Below are positions 9,154 through 17,279 of a stretch of DNA of 59,276 bases, one piece after another. Position numbers and translations under genes: made by a program. Under the pieces are notes generated by a model, which saw nothing but the letters and a program-made list of their open reading frames with translations, made no database searches and had not been told where the DNA came from. Source of the DNA: Streptomyces chilikensis (GTDB lineage: Bacteria > Actinomycetota > Actinomycetes > Streptomycetales > Streptomycetaceae); NCBI RefSeq assembly GCF_001642695.1, contig NZ_LWCC02000146.1:6408-65683 (forward strand), written 5' to 3'. Numbering within the stretch: position 1 is the first letter of the stretch; the number at the start of each line of letters is the position of its first letter.

Positions 9154-10077
9154 ACTGAGCGTTTTCCAACCTGTCGCGTAAGCTGGGCAGTTGGGCTGAC
9201 AGACAGGTGAAGCCCCTGGTAGATGGGTTTTCGGCCAAGAAATCCGTCTCCACCAGAGGCTTCGTGTGCTTGTCTACCCTTCCGGCGTCGACGTGTCCAG
9301 CTCTGCCCTGCGCTTCCTGTCCGCCAAGCTCCACCAACACCGCCGGGAGCTCGGCACCCGGTGGCGGCGCCTGAGCCCAGGCCGGCAGGCCCTGCTCACG
9401 CTCGCCCACCTCCGCAACGGCCACCCGTACGCCCAGCTCGCAGCCGGGTTCGGCATCGGGACCACCACCGCCCACCGATACATCACCGAGGCCGTACAGC
9501 TCTTGGCCGCCCTCGCCCCGACTCTCGCCGAGGCGGCCCGGACGGCATCGACAAAGGCGTTCGTGCTGCTGGACGGCACCCTGTTGCCGATCGACCGGGG
9601 GCACCTCCCGGCCGCAAGCTGGGGGACATCGCCGCGGACCATCCCTTCTATTCCGGCAAGCACAAGAGGCACGGGATGAACGTGCAGATCCTGGCGGACC
9701 CCTCCGGCCGGCTCCTGTGGGCCTCACCTGCCCTGCCCGGAGCCGTCCACGACGTCCGGGCCGCCCGTGAGCACGGCATCATCGCCGCTCTTGCGGAGGC
9801 CGGCGTCACCTGCTGGGTTGATAAGGGCTACCGAGGCGCCGGGAGCACGGTCCGCCTCCCATACTGGGGCCGCTGGGAGACACTTTCCCGAGGTCAGAAG
9901 GCCGTCAACCGGTCCCACGCGAAGATCCGGGCTCTCGTCGAGCAGACCGTCGCCACCCTCAAGTCCTGGCGACTCCTCCGCAAGATCCGATGCTCGACCA
10001 CCCGCATCACCGGCCTGGTCCAAGCCGTCCTCTGCCTGCATCTGGCCAGCTCAGACTGAGGATGGAAAACGCTCAGT
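9154..10077 (+). mobile_element. IS5-family insertion sequence
   Basis: This is a 924-bp element bounded by inverted repeats: ACTGAGCGTTTTCCA at 9154-9168 and its exact complement at 10063-10077. It carries one transposase gene on the plus strand. It interrupts the leftward hsdM gene near its 3' end: the methylase frame runs into the right repeat after 'PFNKALS'. The missing 3' part of hsdM is not found on the other side, so a deletion accompanied or followed insertion. No clear target duplication is visible. Confidence 0.8.
9266..10059 (+). pseudogene. IS5-family DDE transposase, frameshifted
   Basis: The first frame (GTG 9266 to about 9598) encodes an N-terminal helix-turn-helix domain ('RQALLTLAHLRNGHPYAQLAAGFGIGTTTAHRYI') and the first catalytic Asp ('VLLDGTLLPIDR'). 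The rest continues in another frame from about 9628: 'IAADHPFYSGKHKRHGMN', 'PALPGAVHDVRAAREHGI', 'WVDKGYRG' (second Asp region) and 'NRSHAKIRALVEQTVATLKSW' (catalytic Glu region). Relatives, as I recall them, read PIDR straight into IAADRPFYSG. About 29 extra bases at 9599-9627 put the halves out of frame, so the transposase is probably inactive unless frameshifting occurs. Confidence 0.75.
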
Positions 10078-11748
10078 GCCTTGTTGAACGGGGCGCCCGT
10101 GGGCCACGTGCCGCCGGCCTGGACGACTGCGTCCTTCAGGGCCAGCCAGGCCTCCTGTTTCGTGTCCCAGCTCGTGCCCATCAGGGACTTGAACGCGTCG
10201 GCTAGGGCCGCGGCCTGCGGCAGCTTCTGGATGACCTTGGACGCCTCGAGCGCTGTCAGCGTCCTCTCCGTGATCTCGAACCGCAGCTTCAGCGGGCGCT
10301 CGACCGTGATGCGCTGGTAGCCGAAGTCCTCGTTGCGGAAGACCTTCACCTTGCTGTGCAGCGGGTGCTCCGGGTTGTCCGCCACCGACAGAGCCTCGCC
10401 GTACAGCTTGACCACCGTGGCGATGTGCTCCTCGCTGAGCTCCTTGCGCTTGTCGCCGAGGGACTTGCGCATCTTCTGCCACTGATCGCGGGCGTCCAGC
10501 AGGACGACCTTGTTCTTGTGGTCCGCGCTCTTGCGGTTGGTGAGGATCCAGAAGTACGTGGAAATGCCGGTGTTGTAGAAGAGCTGGTCGGGGAAGGCGA
10601 CGATGGCTTCGAGCCAGTCGTTCTCGATGATCCACCGGCGGATCTCCGACTCGCCGGAGCCAGCCGCGCCGGTGAAGAGGGGCGAGCCGTTGAAGACGAT
10701 CGCGATGCGGGAGCCACCCCCGCCGTTGACGTCGACCGGCTTCATCTTCGAGATCATGTGCTGGAGGAACAGCAGGGAGCCGTCGTTGATGCGCGGCAGG
10801 CCCGCGCCGAAGCGGCCGGCGTCGCCGAGCTGCTTGTGCTCGGCCTCGACATCCTCCTTGACCTTCTTCCACTCCACGCCGAACGGCGGGTTGGCCAGCA
10901 TGTAGTCGAAGGTCTTGCGGGCGTGGCCGTCGTCGGAGAAGGAGTTACCGAAGGCGATGTTCTCCGGATTCTGCCCCTTGATCATGAGGTCGGACCGGCA
11001 GATGGCCCACGACTCCGGGTTGAGCTCCTGCCCGAACACCTCCACCATGGCGTCCGGGTTCAGCTCGGTGATCAGGTCGTCCATCGCGGAGAGCATGCCG
11101 CCCGTGCCGCAGGCCGGGTCGAGCACGGCACGGACCGCGCCCGGGAGTTGGAGTGCGTCGCCGTCCGGGGCGACGAGCAGCCGCACCATGAGCTGGATGA
11201 CCTCACGCGGAGTGAAGTGCTCACCGGCCGTTTCGTTGGACTGCTCCGAGAAGCGGCGGATGAGTTCCTCGAAGATGTAGCCCATGTTGTGGTTGGGACG
11301 ATCTCGAGCGCAGGTCCAGGTCGGTGAACTTGCCGATGACCTGGTAGAGCAGCTCCGCGCTCTTCAGGCGCTTGATCTGCTGGGCGAACTCGAAGCGCTC
11401 CAGCACGCCTCGCGCGTTGTCGGAAAACGAGCTCACGTACACCGTGAGGTTCTCCGCCGCGCTGTCCGGGTCCTGGGCGATCTTCTTCAACGTGAGCGTG
11501 GACGTGTTGTAGAAGGCGTGGCCGGAGGCCTTGCGGAGGAACTTGTCCGCGACGATGTCCTAGCCCGCGAACTTCGCCACGGTCTCCGTGACCCTCTCGC
11601 GGGTCGGCTCCAGCACGCACTCCAGTCGCCGCAGCACCGTGAACGGCAGGATGACCTTGCCGTAGTCGGACTGCTTGTAGTCCCCCCGCAGGAGGTCGGC
11701 GACGGACCATGCGTGGTTCGCCAACTCCGTGTGCTTATTGCTGTTCAA
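10078..11748 (-). pseudogene. hsdM: Type I restriction-modification DNA methylase subunit (HsdM), broken
   Basis: Reading leftward from a TTG at 11748 ('[36 protein letters not shown]') this is a typical HsdM: helical N-terminal domain, SAM motif I 'VLDPACGTGGML', catalytic 'NPPFG' and the C-terminal helical region. Three kinds of damage are visible. An in-frame TAG at 11560-11562 falls where relatives have Gln (FAG-Q-DIVADKF). Two small deletions near 11296-11306 shift the frame before 'NHNMGYIFEEL'. An IS element removes the extreme C-terminus. No hsdS or hsdR is present nearby. The type I system that once stood here is dead. Confidence 0.85.
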
Positions 11749-11886
11749 GTGGATCCCCGGGTTCCTTCCGAAATTTCCCAACCCCACCGTCCTGCCGCGC
11801 TGTGCCGGGACGGTCTGACAAGTCTGGTGCCTCTGTGAGGCACCATGAGCCGAACGGGGCAAAACGGTGCCTTCGGTACTGCTCTG

Positions 11887-14067
11887 TCATGCCTCCGACG
11901 GTGTCGGCAGCAGCTGCCCGCCCGTGAGCCCCCCCGCCAGCAGCCGGGCCGTCTCCTCGGCCAGCTGTGCGGCGCGCCGGGCCTCCGCGCGCAGGGCGTG
12001 CACGTGCCGGAACGCCTCCCCGTACCGCCGCTGGTCGTCCAGCGGAAGCAGCGGGACGCGCAGCCGGCCCGGGCTGACGGTCAGAACCGTGCTGCCGGTG
12101 GACGCGCCCGCGATGTTCTCCTCCGCGCCGAGGAAACCGGCGAGGAACCAGGGGTCCAGGCGGGCCGGGTCCGGGCGGAAGAGGTGGACGTGAGGGCCGA
12201 GGAGCGCGCCGGCGTCGTCCTCGCTCGCGACGCGGGACATTGGGCCGTCGCCGCCGGCCAGCGCCCGCACCAGGACGTCCCCGGTGGCGATCACAGGGGC
12301 CGCCTCACCGTGCAGCTCTGCGGGGTCCCCACTTGGGCCGGACCCGCGCGCGATGTCGGAACCGGTGAGCACGGCGCGGGTGCCATCCGCCGGCTCCCCG
12401 CTCGGGGTGCCGGCGGCCTCGCCCCGGCCGCTGGCGCGCCCGCCCTCCGGGACGGTCCGCAGCAGCGTGAGCGCCCCGCCGCGTGACAGGTCGGCGGCGG
12501 TGGCGGTGCGCCACTCCCGCGCCGAACCCGCCGCCGCGCTCCAGCCCTCGTACCCGGCGCTCTTCGCCAGGGCGCGCGCGGCCTTGGCGAGGTCCTGGCG
12601 GGTGGCGTCGACCTCCGCCGCGAGCTTCGCCGGGTCGACCTCCGCGCGGGAGGCCTTCACGAGGCGGGCCGGGGTCAGGTCGACCATGTCGTCCAGCAGG
12701 TCCACCACGTCGACCGCGTGCGCGACGCCCGGCTCGCCCCCGTAGGCGTCCGGATCCGCCGCGAAGGCTGCCCACGCCTCGACGGCGCGCATGATCCGGG
12801 CCCAGTCCACGACGATCCGATTCCCGCCCCGCGGCCGCGCGGGCGCGGGACCCGAACCCGCGACGAGGCTCGCGCTGGCCGCCGCGGTGTCGACGAACAG
12901 CACCGACCGCCGCTCCGGCCCGCCCGGCTCCGGGCGCTGCAGCACCCACACCTGCAGCCCGATGTGCAACGGCATCGACGCGCCCGGCGGCAGGGCGATC
13001 ACCGCCCGCAGCGCCCCGCTGCGCACCAGCTCCGCGCGGACCCGGCGCCCCGACGTGCGGCTTGCCGTGGCCGGGGGCAGCAGCAGAACGGCGTGGCCGC
13101 CCGGGCGCAGGTGAGACAGCGCGTGCTGCACCCAGGCCAGCTCCGACTCCGCGCGGGCCGGCACGCCGTACGCCCAGCGCGGGTCGTAGGCCAGCTCGTC
13201 GTGGCCCCAGTCCCGGACGCCGTACGGCGGGTTGGACAGCACCGCGTCGACGAGCAGGCCGGGGAATGCATCCGCGCGCAGACTGTCGCCGGTGCGTACG
13301 GCGGCCGTCGCCTCCGGGGCCGTCAGCGCGAGGCTCACGGCGCTGCGGCGAGCCTGCACGGGGAGGGCGTCCTGGCCGTACAGCTCGCGCGCGCCCCGGC
13401 GGGCGGCGGCCGCGAGCAGCGTGCCGCTGCCGCAGGCCGGGTCCAGGACGGCGGCCGGGGTGCCGGGGATCAGGCGGGCGAGCAGGTCGGCGAGCGGGCC
13501 GGGCGTCGTGTACGCGCCGGAGGCGGCACTGTCCTCGAGCTCCCGCTCCGCCAGCACAGCGAGAGCGGCCTGACCTCCCTCGTCGCGTACACACGCGTAC
13601 AGCGCGCGCAGCACGGTGGCATCGGCGGCCGTGAAACGAACCGGGCCGTCGGCGGCTGGCATGCCGTCGGCCTCTGCCACGGACGCGCCCTCCCGCTGCG
13701 CCTGGGCGGCGAGGTCCGCGTCCGACAGCTGCGCCGCGTCCGTCAGCTCCTTCGGCCTGCGGCGCGCGGCCGCCAGCACCAGGAGCAGCAGGTCGCCGGA
13801 CAGGGCGCCGCCACCGCTCTGTGCGTGCAGCCGCAGTGTCGTCCGCAACTCCTCCGACGGGTTCGCGGCCGCGGCGTGACCGCGCCCCGCGAGCCAGGAG
13901 CGCACGGCCTCAAGGTCGTAGAGCGGGCTGCTCTCGGTCCCCCCGGACGGCTCCGGGAAGTCCTCATGCCGGCGTCGCCAGTTGCTGACGGTGGCGCGGG
14001 TGACCCCGGCGATGCGGGAGATCTCGGCGGCGGTCACCTGGGCGGATGGTGCGGGTGGCTGCGACAT
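11887..14067 (-). CDS. N6-adenine DNA methyltransferase with N-terminal HTH and C-terminal recognition-like region
   Basis: The 726-residue protein starts with a helix-turn-helix ('TAAEISRIAGVTRATVSNWRRRH', about 11-35). A class-gamma N6-adenine methylase core follows, with 'VLDPACGSGTLL' (SAM motif I, about 205) and catalytic 'SNPPYG' (about 280). The C-terminal 250 residues resemble a type I specificity domain, ending in 'RLRVPLLPLDDQRRYGEAFRHVHALRAEAR', as at HsdS repeats. It would methylate adenine in a specific site without a separate HsdS. It is transcribed divergently from the DndB-like operon across a 208-bp region with operator-like repeats. It is intact, unlike the neighbouring hsdM. 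It may mark self DNA for the island's effectors; that link is inference. Confidence 0.82.
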   Translation of the reverse strand: MSQPPAPSAQVTAAEISRIAGVTRATVSNWRRRHEDFPEPSGGTESSPLYDLEAVRSWLAGRGHAAAANPSEELRTTLRLHAQSGGGALSGDLLLLVLAAARRRPKELTDAAQLSDADLAAQAQREGASVAEADGMPAADGPVRFTAADATVLRALYACVRDEGGQAALAVLAERELEDSAASGAYTTPGPLADLLARLIPGTPAAVLDPACGSGTLLAAAARRGARELYGQDALPVQARRSAVSLALTAPEATAAVRTGDSLRADAFPGLLVDAVLSNPPYGVRDWGHDELAYDPRWAYGVPARAESELAWVQHALSHLRPGGHAVLLLPPATASRTSGRRVRAELVRSGALRAVIALPPGASMPLHIGLQVWVLQRPEPGGPERRSVLFVDTAAASASLVAGSGPAPARPRGGNRIVVDWARIMRAVEAWAAFAADPDAYGGEPGVAHAVDVVDLLDDMVDLTPARLVKASRAEVDPAKLAAEVDATRQDLAKAARALAKSAGYEGWSAAAGSAREWRTATAADLSRGGALTLLRTVPEGGRASGRGEAAGTPSGEPADGTRAVLTGSDIARGSGPSGDPAELHGEAAPVIATGDVLVRALAGGDGPMSRVASEDDAGALLGPHVHLFRPDPARLDPWFLAGFLGAEENIAGASTGSTVLTVSPGRLRVPLLPLDDQRRYGEAFRHVHALRAEARRAAQLAEETARLLAGGLTGGQLLPTPSEA

Positions 14068-14127
14068 GGAGTGGTCCTGGGATCCGGTGGACGGCGTGGT
14101 GCCACCCTACAGCGGAAGTCAACTCCG

Positions 14128-14169
14128 CAACACGTGTTGGACAGTGCTTTCATGTCTGTGCTTTCATGT
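14128..14169. promoter_or_regulatory. Operator-like palindrome and tandem repeat between divergent genes
   Basis: Between the methyltransferase and the DndB-like gene lie a perfect 12-bp palindrome, CAACACGTGTTG (14128-14139), and a 12-bp direct repeat, GTGCTTTCATGT, at 14144-14155 and 14158-14169 (14-bp period). The period and dyad look like regulator binding sites. The candidates are the methyltransferase's own HTH domain or the DndB-like protein, since DndB of phosphorothioation loci is a known repressor of its operon. No confident -10/-35 pair was assigned. Confidence 0.55.
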
Positions 14170-14275
14170 GTTTGCTTCGAGAGGTGAGCGGCGCTCCCGC
14201 TCGGCGCGTCTTCCTGCCGTGGTCGATGTCGTCCGGACCAGGTAACGGCAGACCAACCACCACCCAGGGGGAACC

Positions 14276-15508
14276 ATGCGCCTGACCATGCCGAGCGGCA
14301 CCCCGGAAGGCATCCCGCTCACCGTCATGCCGTTCCGCGAGGACGCCGTCATCGGCACCATGTCGCTCGCGACACTGGTGCGGCTCGTGCCGTCGCCGCG
14401 TCAGGAGGAGGACCCGCGCCTCCTCAAGAACGCCTCCGGGCACGACCGGAAGCACGCCGAGCTCCGCTCGACCGTGCAGCGGACCCTTAAGTCCCAGAAG
14501 GGCAAGAACATCCCGGAGTACGCCGAGTACATCGCGGGCGGCATCCTCGGCAAGCACGGCTCCGCCTGGTCCACGCCCCCGATCACGCTCTGGCACGCGG
14601 GCGATGTCGCCGCGATGAGCGAGGAACTGGTCCCCGAGTCGGGGCTGCGCACCCTGACCGTCGCCCCGGACGCCATGGTGATCGCCATCGACGGCGAGAC
14701 GCAGACCACCGCCTGGCACGACATCTATCGCGACCCGGAGGCGTTCGGCCTCACCTACGCCGAGCTCAGCCGGCGGGTCCGTATCCCTTTCGAGCTCTAC
14801 CTGGGGATCTCTCCGGCGGACGCCCGGCAGATCTTCTACGACCGCAACGTCAAGGGCATCGACGTCGCCAAGAACCTGGCCATGTCCATGGACCAGCGTG
14901 ACCTGGCCACCCGCCTCGCCTACACCATCGGCGAAAAGATCGAAGTCGAGACCAGCGGAAGTCGCGTCCCGTTCGGCACGCTGGTCAACGCCGGCAAGCG
15001 GCAGCTCACCCGGGCCGACAAGGAGGTCGTGACCCTGTCCGCGCTGCGGGCGTTGATCGTCACCACCATCTTCGGCGCGAAGGGCGTGCAATACTCGGCG
15101 GCCAACGTGCACGAGGGAGACCTGCCGCCCAACACCGACGCAGACGAAGTCGGGCCGGTCGTCACCCGCCTGGTGTCCCGGCTGATCACCAGCCACTTCC
15201 TGGAGTTCGCCCGGCGCAGCGCCATCACCGCCCCCGCTGTCATGGCGGGCCTCGGCGTCCTGCTCCACCGTGCCACCCCCTGGTGCGCCCCTGCCGACGC
15301 CGTCGGTTACGAGACCGTCGAGCGCCTGCTCGCCGACGTCCGCTGGGAGCGCGAGCCCGCCTACTGGGAGGGCGTCTGCGCCACTGTCGGGGCCACCGGA
15401 CGGCTCAACTTCAGCGGCGGCGTGAAGGACTCCGGCGGCCGCGTCGCGGGAGCGCTCCTCAACCCGCACACGGACCTGGGCCGGAAGATCCGGGGTCGGC
15501 TGACCTGA
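14276..15508 (+). CDS. DndB-like (DGQHR-family) protein
   Basis: The 410-residue protein is of the DndB/DGQHR type. Blocks supporting this are 'VIAIDGETQTTAWH' (about 140, where the family's DGQHR motif is changed to DGETQ), 'FELYLGISPADARQIFYDRNVKGIDVAKNLAMSMD' (a conserved DndB-family helix pair) and the C-terminal helical region. In phosphorothioation loci DndB represses dndCDE, but no dndA/C/D/E homologue is present here. The protein has therefore been recruited for another job, perhaps sensing modification or controlling the downstream genes. It starts at an ATG after AGGGGGA, divergent from the methyltransferase, and leads an operon with RNase H and DUF3644 genes. Confidence 0.78.
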   Translation: MRLTMPSGTPEGIPLTVMPFREDAVIGTMSLATLVRLVPSPRQEEDPRLLKNASGHDRKHAELRSTVQRTLKSQKGKNIPEYAEYIAGGILGKHGSAWSTPPITLWHAGDVAAMSEELVPESGLRTLTVAPDAMVIAIDGETQTTAWHDIYRDPEAFGLTYAELSRRVRIPFELYLGISPADARQIFYDRNVKGIDVAKNLAMSMDQRDLATRLAYTIGEKIEVETSGSRVPFGTLVNAGKRQLTRADKEVVTLSALRALIVTTIFGAKGVQYSAANVHEGDLPPNTDADEVGPVVTRLVSRLITSHFLEFARRSAITAPAVMAGLGVLLHRATPWCAPADAVGYETVERLLADVRWEREPAYWEGVCATVGATGRLNFSGGVKDSGGRVAGALLNPHTDLGRKIRGRLT

Positions 15509-15514
15509 CCGTCC

Positions 15515-15542
15515 GGCCGTGCCCCACCTGTGGGGCACGGCC
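15515..15542 (+). terminator. Strong hairpin between DndB-like and RNase H genes
   Basis: GGCCGTGCCCC (15515-15525) pairs perfectly with GGGGCACGGCC (15532-15542) around a 6-nt loop, 7 bp after the DndB-like stop codon. With no U-tract it could act as an attenuator or RNA-stability element that lowers expression of the two downstream genes relative to the first. Confidence 0.55.
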
Positions 15543-15599
15543 ACCGACGGCTCCCGATCCCGCCCCCGACCATCCACCTCGCGCGACCTGGAGGCCACC

Positions 15600-17228
15600 A
15601 TGGCGACCGCCGAGCAGACGGAGTTGGTCCGTCGCCTCGCCGACGACTTCACCGCCCTGCAGGACGCCGTCCTCGCCCGCATGAACGGCGTCTGCGCTCC
15701 GGACATCGCAGCGGCCCTGGAAGATGCCTCGCTCGCCGGCCCCATCGTCGTCGGTCTCGCCCACGCCGATGTCCTCGCTCGTGGAGCTGTCCGCATCGCT
15801 GAGCTCTCGGCGCAGACCCCTGGAGAGAGGCACCGTCTGCGGGTGCACGCACGCAAGGTGCGGCGGGCCCGGTCGCAGGCCGAGGCCGCATACAAGGAGC
15901 AGTGTGCCCGCATGCTCGCCGGCCGTCATCGGCCGGTGGAAACGCTGGAGCTGAGGGTGGCGCGCATGGCCTACCCGGAAGTGTACGCCGAAGCCATGGC
16001 GCAGGAGCTCCGCGACAGGGGACTGCCGGACGGTACACCGCAGGCACCGGAGAGCGACCTCGTCCGATGGTTCTGGGACCGCAGGGCTGCGGTCGGAGGC
16101 GGGCTGCCGGAGCCGGTCCGTGAGCTGAGGGATTGCGATGAGGAGGCCTTCGTCCAGGCCCTCCTCCGTGATGCCCGGGACGAAGAGAATCCGCATCTGC
16201 TGCACGACACCGTGGTCGAACGGTGGAGCCGCCAAGCCCGAACCGCGCTGGCCTGGGGACGTTACGCCATCGGCCAGGCCGAGCGGGACGTGCACGCCGC
16301 CTCCCGCTCTGCACGGCAGACCCGACTGCACGCTCTGGAGGACGCCTACCAGGACGCGGCGGTCCTCGCCGCCCGCGCCCGAGAAGCACGGATACGGGTC
16401 GCGGAACTCCAGGACCGGATGTGGGCCTGCACGACGACGGAGCCCGTCGCGGGTCTCGCCGCCGAGTGCCGCGCGGCGGCCCTCACGCGCTTCGCGGACG
16501 CCCGGCCCGAACTGTGGGAAACCGTGCAGGAGCTGACGGCGCAGCACCAGGAGTGCCCCGAACAGGCCGACGGCTGTCCCCGATGCCACCGCGCCCTCGC
16601 CGCACCTCTCGTCGAGTCCGGCCCCGCCGACAGCGGGGAAAACGAGGACGACGACGGCCCGACGGCGGTTCCGGTCGACGGGGACCGCTACGCGGTGCTC
16701 GCGGATCTGCCCGACAATGCCGCCGTGGCCGTCGCCGACGCCACCGTCAACGACGAGTCCGCGCTGTGCGGATACGGCTGGGCCGCTGAGGACGGTGCCA
16801 CCGGATACGGCGACTCCCTGGCCTCCAGCAGCGGCGAAGCGGAGATCATCGGCATCTGCGCGGCCGCCCTCAGCCTCCTCGACCGTCACGAGGACGTACC
16901 CGTGGTCGTCCTGTGCGACAGCATCCAGGCGGTCCTCGCGGTCTCCAGGGTCTTGAGGACCACCGAGCGGACGGTGATTCCGCGTGCGCTCCTCTTCCCG
17001 GAAGGCCGCGAGCTGATGGAGAAGCTGCTGCTCCACCGGCACCGCGTCCAGGTCCGCTGGCTGAAGGGCCATGTCGGACACGACCTCAACGAGGCAGCGG
17101 ACGCGTTCGCCGGCCTCGCCCTCCGCCGGGTCAGCGGCCGAATTCTTCCCGCCGCGGCCCGCAGGGAGGAGACCCGGATCCTGCGCTCGCTCGGTTCCGG
17201 AGCCGGCACCTTTTCGATCGCGGCCTGA
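15600..17228 (+). CDS. Protein with C-terminal RNase H domain and long helical N-terminus
   Basis: The 542-residue protein has residues 1-345 helical and rich in Ala/Arg/Glu with no recognised family. Residues about 370-515 form an RNase HI-type fold carrying all expected acidic residues: Asp in 'VAVADATV' (about 380), Glu in 'SSGEAEIIGI' (about 414), Asp in 'VLCDSIQAV' (about 440), then 'WLKGHVGHDLNEAADAFA' (about 485-503) with the His and final Asp. It should therefore cleave RNA in RNA:DNA hybrids. A central 'CPEQADGCPRCH' may bind zinc. The start at 15600 follows CTGGAGG. It lies in the operon after the DndB-like gene, 51 bp before DUF3644. A role against phage replication intermediates or R-loops is speculation. 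Confidence 0.78.
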   Translation: MATAEQTELVRRLADDFTALQDAVLARMNGVCAPDIAAALEDASLAGPIVVGLAHADVLARGAVRIAELSAQTPGERHRLRVHARKVRRARSQAEAAYKEQCARMLAGRHRPVETLELRVARMAYPEVYAEAMAQELRDRGLPDGTPQAPESDLVRWFWDRRAAVGGGLPEPVRELRDCDEEAFVQALLRDARDEENPHLLHDTVVERWSRQARTALAWGRYAIGQAERDVHAASRSARQTRLHALEDAYQDAAVLAARAREARIRVAELQDRMWACTTTEPVAGLAAECRAAALTRFADARPELWETVQELTAQHQECPEQADGCPRCHRALAAPLVESGPADSGENEDDDGPTAVPVDGDRYAVLADLPDNAAVAVADATVNDESALCGYGWAAEDGATGYGDSLASSSGEAEIIGICAAALSLLDRHEDVPVVVLCDSIQAVLAVSRVLRTTERTVIPRALLFPEGRELMEKLLLHRHRVQVRWLKGHVGHDLNEAADAFAGLALRRVSGRILPAAARREETRILRSLGSGAGTFSIAA

Positions 17229-17279
17229 GGCCGCCCCTGTCTACGTAACTGTCCCCGGAGAAGAGGAGGAAGGCCCTCT

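Noticed and set aside
14276-15508. Calling the locus a DNA phosphorothioation (dnd) cluster
   Set aside because: No dndA, dndC, dndD or dndE homologue is present; a DndB-like protein alone does not make the modification.
14150-15913. 587-codon minus-strand ORF opposite the DndB-like gene
   Set aside because: Composition is that of a shadow frame and it runs across two plus-strand starts with good ribosome sites.
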